From assembly GCF_029867415.1 (NCBI RefSeq), contig NC_081185.1, positions 71,247,156 through 71,311,155 of the forward strand: a stretch of DNA of 64,000 nt. The letters are read 5' to 3'. Under the pieces are notes generated by a model that searched no databases, was not told the DNA's origin, and saw only the letters and a program-made list of their open reading frames with translations. This document shows positions 57,401 to 64,000 of the stretch, piece by piece. Both the position numbers and the translations under genes were made by a program. This stretch comes from Vicia villosa. Taxonomy: Eukaryota; Streptophyta; Magnoliopsida; Fabales; Fabaceae. Each line of letters opens with the position of its first letter. Position 1 is the first letter of the stretch.

Positions 57401-59765
57401 CAAGACTCGAAGACTCTCTCAAAAGTGTTGATCAATCGTGGGCATCGTTCCTAAACTTATGATACTGGGCAGGTTGCTTGTGGTAGCACAGAACTCAGAA
57501 AGTCCTCCCGACAGACAAAGTCGCTTCAAAGGCGCATCAAAAGCAGAGATGTTTCCTACGCCTGACTCAGTCAGCTAAAAAGCTTGTATATACAAGGAGC
57601 ATATTATCACTCCATCTACCAGAGGCAATTTGGTCACAGTTCATAGAACCTCTCAAAGACGTTGAACCACCAGAAAGGCTAGGCCATCACTGGGGGCATG
57701 CTGCATTAGTCACAAATTTCAAGAAGAGCTGTTTAGCTACCAGTATCACATGGTGTCAGTATCAATCTCTCATACGAAGTTCTAGTTCCTGTAATCTCAA
57801 GTATCAAGCATACCGGGTTACTGAAACCAGGGGCAGGTAGCCTCCCACAAGCGAAGGACCATATATGGTTAAAAAGTGTTTTCCAACAGCAAGTACTCAG
57901 AGACATGGGGCAATGGAAAATTTGAAATTCCCGGGAATCTTCCCCACAGAGTTGTTTTCACAAAACATCCCCACAGAGTAATCCTCGAGGGGTTATCTTC
58001 AAATATTCTCTTCCCAACAAAAGCTCGGTTCCCCAACGGAGTTTATATCTCTGACGCTATCGGTTCTCCGATACAATCTTCTTCTCCAACAGGATTTATT
58101 CAAACTCACTGTTCCCAGTAAAGTTGGCACTCACGGTGGAAACTTGGTCAGTTATCCATCTCTCTTATCCCCAATCAGGGCACATCAGGATCAAATCACT
58201 CAAGCCACTTTCATCCCCAAGCGGTAATAAAAATCCCCAGCTGGATATCCTCGAACGGAAGACATGAATTCTCAACACAATCACCTTGTCATCATCTCCA
58301 GCAGCATACAGAGATTTATTTTCTCAATCAGCAATTGCTATACAAAGTTACCAATATGCTTCGACTATATAGTCCATCCATGCGTCATTCACAATACATA
58401 CATAACATACAACGTTCTCGTTTATTTCGAGAACCTCATTTACATTACATACATAACATATAACATTCTTGTTTATTTCGAGAACCTCATTACACAATAC
58501 ATGCATCATGACATTGCATAAAACTAATTTTTCCTCTTCAGGTCACTTCATAATCAAAAGAATATTATCATCCAAGTACAGTGCAAAGATGATCTTATCA
58601 ACGAGTTAATTTTGACACTCATTCCAAACACAAATACAATTCTGAGGCTTCATTCTGGGTCTTTCTTCAAAGATAATTCAGAAACAATCAAAGAACTTCT
58701 CATCCTTTCTAGGAACCTTTCTAGGTAGCCTTGTTTAAGACATATCATATCCTTTCTAGGAACCTTTCTAGGTAGTCTTGTTTAAGACGTTTCATATCCT
58801 TTCTAGGAGCCTTTCTAGGCAGTCTTTTCTAAGACGTTTCTCATCCTTTCTAGGAGCCTTTCTAGGCAATCTTTTCTAAGACGTTTCGTATCCTTTCTAG
58901 GAGCCTTTCTAGGCAGTCTTTTCTAAGACGTTTCGTATCCTTTCTAGGAGCCTTTCTAGGCAGTCTTTTCTAAGACGTTTCATATCCTTTCTAGGAACCT
59001 TTTCTAGGTAGTCTTTTCTAAGACGTATCACATCCTTTCTAGGAACCTTTCTAGGTAGTCTTTTCTAAGACATTTATCAACCTTTCTAGGTAGTCTTTTC
59101 TAAGACGTTTATCAACCTTTCTAGGTAGTCTTTTCTAAGACATTTATCAACCTTTCTAGGTAGTCTTTTCTAAGACGTTTATCAACCTTTCTAGGTAGTC
59201 TTTTCTAAGACGTTTATCAACCTTTCTAGGTAGTCTTTTCTAAGACATTTATCAACCTTTCTAGGTAGTCTTTTCTAAGACGTTTACCAACCTTTCTAGG
59301 TTAGTCTTGTTCAAGACGTAACTTAGTCCTTCTCGGTAGTCTTCTCTAAGACATATCTCCACCTTTTTTAGGTAATCTTCTTTAATACATTTATCCAATC
59401 TTTTCTAAGACATCTCTTGCCATTTCAAGGAGCTTCTCAGTTAATCTTCTACAAGACAGTTATTCCCGAGCTTTGTTTAAAGCCTAATCTTCTTTACATC
59501 AGTCATTGATATACCCTATTCAAGAACCTCTCCAGGTAGTCTTATGTAAGACATTACTTCATTTTGATGAATTCCTCCATCTCATACAACACTCTGTCAA
59601 CATCTGGATGGCATCTTTAAGCCCATCTCCAGCGCCATTACTTCGCACACCGACGAGTGCAAATTTTTGGGCACTTTAGTGTTCAATCCTCTTCCACCTT
59701 CAGATCACAATTGGCAAGCGAGCCAATCTTCCTCTTCAGGTTTAAGAAGATTGAACAGGGGCAGC
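54433..59765 (+). other. Interior of the Ogre-like element (mostly non-coding)
   Basis: No intact gag or pol. A short plus-strand reading at about 55747-55808 (QPVRDKVQDLIDAKVIIFTP) resembles the C-terminal part of Ogre-type gag (KVQDLIDSK...FTPNGP), a relic. Three similar segments containing GGGCAAGAGGATTTATTTTC or variants occur at about 55200-55370. The region 58680-59330 is a tandem array described separately. Poly-A-rich runs around 56930-57140 are of unknown meaning. I find no other gene. Confidence 0.65.
58690..59320. repeat. 35-47-bp tandem repeats in the Ogre-like interior
   Basis: The left half repeats TCCTTTCTAGGAACCTTTCT with AGGTAGTCTTTTCTAAGACG at a 47-bp period. The right half repeats the shorter 35-bp unit CCTTTCTAGGTAGTCTTTTC plus TAAGACGTTTATCAA. 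The short unit is the long one with one CCTTTCTAGG segment removed. Confidence 0.9.
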
Positions 59766-61948
59766 TGTTGTACCCCAAAATTTGCCCTCATATATTTACG
59801 AATGCCATTTTATTTCGAATAAATGAATTGGCACAGTTGGTAAGAATTTGAGCATGAAAGGCACAAGAGCGAGAGGTCTCGGGCTCGAATCTCACTTCTA
59901 CCTTTTTCTCCATTTTATTTGTTTCTAATTTCAATTCTAACCTTATTTCCATTTAGTCAACAAAAATCATAAAAAATATGTTTTTTTTAGTATTTAAATT
60001 TAATTTTCGTTTTCTAATTTTAGGCATTTTTAAATAATAATTTTTAATTTGTTTTATGCACTTTTATCAAAAAATGAGTCAAAAAATGTCCATAAAAATC
60101 AAATCTTTTCCTTTCTTGTCATCATTGTTTCTTATTGGTTGATTAGTGTCATAATTAGCCTTTGATTGGTCCAAATAGTGTCAACTTTATCACCAAGTAA
60201 AACATGATATCATTTAATTAATTTTGTAATTAATATTAATTTTCTTTTCCTTATTTGTTAACCTAAATTTTTATATATAAATAGACTAACAATTTTTCAG
60301 CCTTGAACCTCTCCCCCACAATTCAACCAGAAACCCTTATTTTTGTAACATCCATTCTCTTCACCTCACGCGTACAACAACAACAATTTCATTCACGTAC
60401 AAACAACAAACTTTCCACAAAAAAGCCTTCTTTTTTCAGTCAAACCCTATATTTGTTTTAACCTTGTACATACACAGACTTTTCAAAAAAAAAAACAACA
60501 AATCAATCCTCTGCACCTCATTACAACTTCACAGTGTTACAACAATTTACTTCAACCATCACGCAACTTTATTTTCTCCTTCAATGTTTCCTCACTAATA
60601 TGCATCCACCATTATTTTTCATTATGTAAATTGCAATTTTTTTTTGTTTGGTTGGTGTTGTTGTTTTAATTTTGTAGGTTCCAAAGCATACGACGTTGGT
60701 TCGGTTTCACATGTGGCTGCTGTTGTGAAACTGTTACTCGGTATCTCTTCCTTCCGATCCCACTCAACCGACCTCCGCTGTGAAGATCCGACGAGCAACC
60801 CACACCTTCAACACGCACGCGAGTCACAACCGCGCTACCACCATTAAAGTCTCACCGTGGATCGCCCCATCCCGCACAAGGAGGATCTCCGGGTTTACTT
60901 GGCACTGGAACTTGAAGAACCTGTGGATTTATTTTCCACTTCAAGTACTACACTTGAGGCTTTCGGAATATTTTCATGGACATTTACAAGTACTTAATTT
61001 TGCACACTTATTCGTTTTATTTTTATTCGATTGTTGTAATAAGTTTTCTATCCCCATTTTTTAAATTGTAATCCCCTCCCCCGAAGCCTTGTAATAGCGT
61101 AGGACCTTATGTTTCTGATTTATTTTCCGCACCCTTATAACTGCTAGATGTATGTTAGGGCGTGTATGGCAAGATTAATCAATTAACCGTTAGATCACTA
61201 ACTCAAAGATAATATATCTGAATCAACACACTTGCACTCACTCACCCCTAGGGTACGCCCCTCTCGATTGCCTTCGATTATATGGCTGCGTCCCTCGAAT
61301 ATAGAGGTACCAAATAGCAAATGTCCCTCGATAAACAAAAATCATCAAAGATCATGGTCCCTCGATGACCCCGATGTTGCCTACAAATACATGATCTAGT
61401 CCCTCGAACTGCTGCCTACGAAAGATGATTGTCCCTTCGAATTTGCTAAAGGTACCTCTATCTTGTTGCCTTCAACGACCTTCGATGATCCTTCGATGTC
61501 CCGAACACGTCCAATAGATAGGACTACCTACCCACAAATGGTATGGTTAGCCATATCCCTTCCAAAAGCATAAAAGTATAGGAGAGACTAAGTGTAGGGT
61601 AAAAAGCTTTAGTTTGCTTGCTCAACATAAAAATGCTTTCCACATCCCATTTTTCAACATTGTCTCTTCAGACATTTTCAAAAATCAAACTGTCTTTCAA
61701 AACACACACACTTGCTTTTTCAAGCTTTTCAAACAAAACAAAACGAGCTAAGCAAACTAAGAGCCCGTAGATAACTACGGATGAAAAGGGTGCTAACACC
61801 TTCCCTTTTCATAACTTACCCCCCGAACTCTTTTTCTCAAAAGGTCTTTCCTGTACTTTTATACCTTTCCTAAATTGGACAAAATAAAAGGTCTTGCTCA
61901 CCGCAACATTGTTGCTTATAAAAATAAAAGTCAGTTCACCGTATTACA
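59766..61948 (+). repeat. Right LTR of the Ogre-like element
   Basis: Almost identical to 52217-54410. Differences seen by eye are a handful of substitutions, homopolymer changes, and an 11-12-bp deletion that removes the GGTGGCGACTC near the end (at about 61888). A purine-rich ACAGGGGCAGC lies just before it. Confidence 0.92.
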
Positions 61949-61953
61949 AGCCC
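61949..61953. repeat. Target duplication AGCCC, right copy
   Basis: Matches 52212-52216; the copia protease reading ends here. Confidence 0.88.
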
Positions 61954-62312
61954 TTAAACATAATGTCTCTTTTCTTAGTATGTTCTATTGTGCAGCCAGA
62001 ATTTGTAAACATTACTTTAAAATCTTTGTCACACAATTGACTTATACTTAAAAGATTATGTTTAAGACCTTCTACTAGCAGCACATCAGTTATAGTAGTG
62101 GTAGAAGGGTTACCTACACTTCCTTTACCAAGTATGGCTCCCCGATTGTTATCTCCATAGGTGACATACCCCTTTTTCTTTGCTTGAAACTCAACGAAAA
62201 GAGATAGGTCTCCAGTCATGTGTCTTGAACATCCGCTATCAAGGAACCACAACCTTTCGGCAATGTCAAGACACTTTTCCTGCAAGATTAATTTAAAGAG
62301 GGAGGTCCCCAA
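61954..62312 (-). pseudogene. Copia aspartic protease region (nested element)
   Basis: Frame with RLWFLDSGCSRHMTGD (the DSG active site of the retroviral-type aspartic protease; here LDSGCS), then DVLLVEGLKHNLLSISQLCD. It ends at the Ogre-like insertion. It is one frame off from gag, with an overlap at 62288-62312, so a small indel near 62295 separates them; in intact copia elements they form one polyprotein. Confidence 0.87.
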
Positions 62313-63400
62313 TTTTCATTGGGTCCTTGGTAGTGAGTACACAATTTGTTGCACTTAGGCAACCATTGAAATACTCCTTTAGGAACTAAAATTCTCCTAA
62401 ATTTGCATTTTTCAATGGTATGTCCCTTTTTGCAACAATAATGACAGGTAATATGATGAGAATATGGAGTTTTGCTAGTTGATACTTTTGGTACAAAAGT
62501 GTATTTACTATATAAAGGAGTATACGATCTTTTGCCTTTGTCGGAATGTTTTGCTCCATTTTTCTTTAGATATTTGTTGTATCTTCGCACAAACAGTCCC
62601 ATTTCCTCATCATCGGAGTCTTCGTCATCACTTGTGTCACTATCCTTTGGCTCTCGTTTTGAGGTCTTGGAGCTCGAAGCTTTTAGAGCTATTGACTTCT
62701 TCTCTACCTCTTTCTCCATGTTCTTTTCTTTCTTTGTCCTTTTCTCATGCATGTCAAGGCATTTAAGGTGCTGTTCATGTTCCTCTAGTTTACCAAATAG
62801 AGTTGTGATATCTAAAGTGTTTAGATCATTTGCTTCCTTTATTGCTGTAACTTTGGGTTGCCATTCCCTGTTCAAACATCTTAAGATTTTGTTAGTAGCA
62901 ACTGCATTGGAAACAGGTCTATCAAGAGAATTTAACCGATTTTTCAGATGAACGAATCTCTTCTGCATGTTTTCGATGGATTCACCATCTTCCATGTGGA
63001 AGAGTTCGAACTCTTGAGTTAACGTATTGATCCTAGCTAGTTTGACATCATCCGTTCCCTCGTGGGCAACTTGCAATGTGTCCCACATAGCTTTAGCTGA
63101 TCTACAATGGGAAACGCGATAGTATTCATCAACTCCTAGAGCTGAGATTAGAATGTTTCTCGCTTTCCAATCGTATGCATATCTCTTTTCATCTTCAGCA
63201 TTCCAAGTATCTTCTGGTTTTGGAACAACTGCACCAGCTGCATTTGTCATGGTGATCTGAAATGGACCATTGACAATAGCTGTCCAGATGTTCCTATCAA
63301 TTGCATTGATATGGACACACATACAATCCTTCCAATAGCCGTAGTTTTCGCCGTTGAAAACTGGAGCTCTATTATGAGCCCCTTTAGGTCCGGAAGCCAT
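62288..63400 (-). CDS. Copia gag (nested element)
   Basis: I place the start at the ATG at 63400 (MASGPKGAHNRAPVFNGENY), preceded by the primer site and LTR. The protein has the copia gag helices (NYGYWKDCMCVHI, WDTLQVAHEGT, LTQEFELFHMEDGESIENM), an acidic stretch (DSDTSDDEDSDDEEM) and one zinc knuckle (CHYCCKKGHTIEKCKF), about 370 residues. It ends GPPSLN at a stop produced by the shift relative to the protease. Gag assembles the cytoplasmic particles in which reverse transcription occurs. Confidence 0.9.
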   Translation of the reverse strand: MASGPKGAHNRAPVFNGENYGYWKDCMCVHINAIDRNIWTAIVNGPFQITMTNAAGAVVPKPEDTWNAEDEKRYAYDWKARNILISALGVDEYYRVSHCRSAKAMWDTLQVAHEGTDDVKLARINTLTQEFELFHMEDGESIENMQKRFVHLKNRLNSLDRPVSNAVATNKILRCLNREWQPKVTAIKEANDLNTLDITTLFGKLEEHEQHLKCLDMHEKRTKKEKNMEKEVEKKSIALKASSSKTSKREPKDSDTSDDEDSDDEEMGLFVRRYNKYLKKNGAKHSDKGKRSYTPLYSKYTFVPKVSTSKTPYSHHITCHYCCKKGHTIEKCKFRRILVPKGVFQWLPKCNKLCTHYQGPNENWGPPSLN

Positions 63401-63435
63401 CTTTCCAATAAGTGTTTCACGTAGCACGGAATAAA

Positions 63436-63451
63436 CCAGGCTCTGATACCA
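63436..63451 (-). promoter_or_regulatory. Primer-binding site (initiator-Met tRNA) of the nested copia element
   Basis: The reverse complement reads TGGTATCAGAGCCTGG, the standard copia primer site, two bases from the LTR end. Confidence 0.9.
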
Positions 63452-63453
63452 CT

Positions 63454-64000
63454 TGTTAGACGCTGGCCTTAGGATCTAGAGGGGGGGGTGAATAGATCGT
63501 TCACAGTTTTACGGATTTAAACGACTTTTCAGCGGAAGTGAATTCTGAATCGACTCGCGTCTATTCCGAACCACTATCGAAACGATTATATATGTGTTTG
63601 GAAAAACCAGTCAAAGACTTGAAGTAAATGATAAGAGTATATGTCGCAGAATCAAGATGTTTCTCTTATGAAAATCAGATTAACTTTTTGTATGATGGAC
63701 AATGTTTGCAATGCAGTAAGAGTGATAGAAACAAATATACAAACACTTGGTGATAATGATCAAATTGAAGGTAATTCAATGTGTGATGGATTGTGATGTT
63801 TATGAACGAACTTAATTCACAATCTTAACACTCGAATCGTTGATCAATTTGCTATTATAACCAAATATGAACAGAATGTAAATGAAAAAGTAAAAGCGAC
63901 AAGAACACGATATTTGTTTAGGCAGTTCGTCGATCGTCCTCGCTACGACTACGTCTGCCCCCAATTCCAAATTGAAATTGGGTAATCTTTCATTAATGTT
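63454..64000 (-). repeat. 5' LTR of the nested copia element (cut by window edge)
   Basis: Starts TGTTAGACGCTGG on the plus strand and follows 48193-48739 with only a few differences, such as an extra G in the poly-G run and two substitutions near 63830. It continues past the window. Confidence 0.9.

Larger units (their letters stand above)
52217..61948 (+). mobile_element. Ogre/Tat-like non-autonomous LTR element (LARD-type), 9,732 bp
   Basis: Two nearly identical LTRs (52217-54410 and 59766-61948), a tRNA-Arg-type primer site after the left one and a 5-bp target duplication AGCCC define the element. The 5.3-kb interior has no gag-pol, only short frames and one gag-like remnant, so it must borrow proteins from relatives. 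The near-identical LTRs indicate a recent insertion. It sits inside the copia element. Confidence 0.92.
48193..64000 (-). mobile_element. Young Ty1/copia element split by an Ogre-like insertion; continues past window
   Basis: Minus-strand element: 5' LTR at 63454 to beyond 64000, primer site, gag, protease (to 61954), then an inserted element (52217-61948), the pol remainder (52211-50233), polypurine tract and 3' LTR (48193-49736). The visible 547 bp of the 5' LTR are nearly identical to 48193-48739, so insertion was recent. The integrase core is missing: readings before and after the Ogre insertion do not join in one frame and skip that domain. Confidence 0.9.

Overview
This window is plant nuclear DNA, most likely from a legume. 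The evidence is a split host gene with GT-AG introns, a very AT-rich intergenic background, long (AT)n tracts, nested LTR retrotransposons (including an Ogre/Tat-like LTR family with a tRNA-Arg-type primer site), L1-type LINEs, MITEs and a Mutator-like transposon. The species cannot be fixed from sequence alone. I see only one ordinary host gene; almost everything else is mobile DNA or its debris.

Layout. 1-870: the end of a Ty1/copia element (RNase H, polypurine tract, 3' LTR). 1261-2927 (minus): an intact four-exon, 329-residue chloroplast-envelope quinone oxidoreductase homologue (ceQORH). 2928-5972: AT-rich spacer with a Stowaway MITE. 5973-35508: one giant Mutator-like element of 29,536 bp. 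35850-39570 (minus): a broken L1-type LINE. 39757-40920: an Ogre-family LTR fragment. 40921-47255 (minus): a decayed copia element with its 5' LTR. 47288-64000: a nest in which a hAT transposon is split by a copia element (48193 to beyond the window), which is itself split by an Ogre-like non-autonomous LTR element (52217-61948).

The main discovery is the giant Mutator-like element (MULE). It has 49-bp terminal inverted repeats matching at 39 of 49 positions, and a perfect 9-bp target-site duplication (TATAACTCA) directly outside them. It carries a complete mudrA/FAR1-type transposase (868 residues), an Ulp1/C48-peptidase-like gene with two in-frame nonsense codons, a gene with an RNase H1-N/viroplasmin-type domain, and five paralogous genes (here B3-A to B3-E) whose last exon encodes a small B3-like DNA-binding fold. 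All five B3-like models keep reading frame across every proposed intron and share the same final splice arrangement. Between B3-D and B3-E lies a 3.5-kb array of about 83 copies of a 42-bp unit, and a decayed sister array of the same unit lies between B3-C and B3-D. A transposon that couples a MURA transposase with a home-grown family of B3-like proteins and large internal arrays recalls, by analogy only, the accessory-protein systems of Arabidopsis VANDAL MULEs. I know of no description of this particular combination, but I could not search.

How the parts could work together (inference): the transposase would act on the terminal repeats, each of which contains a near-perfect 21-bp palindrome. 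The B3-like proteins may bind sites in the element, with the 42-bp arrays or the palindromes as candidates, to regulate its expression or epigenetic state. The Ulp1-like gene looks dead in this copy. MITEs and a LINE fragment have inserted into the element since it formed.
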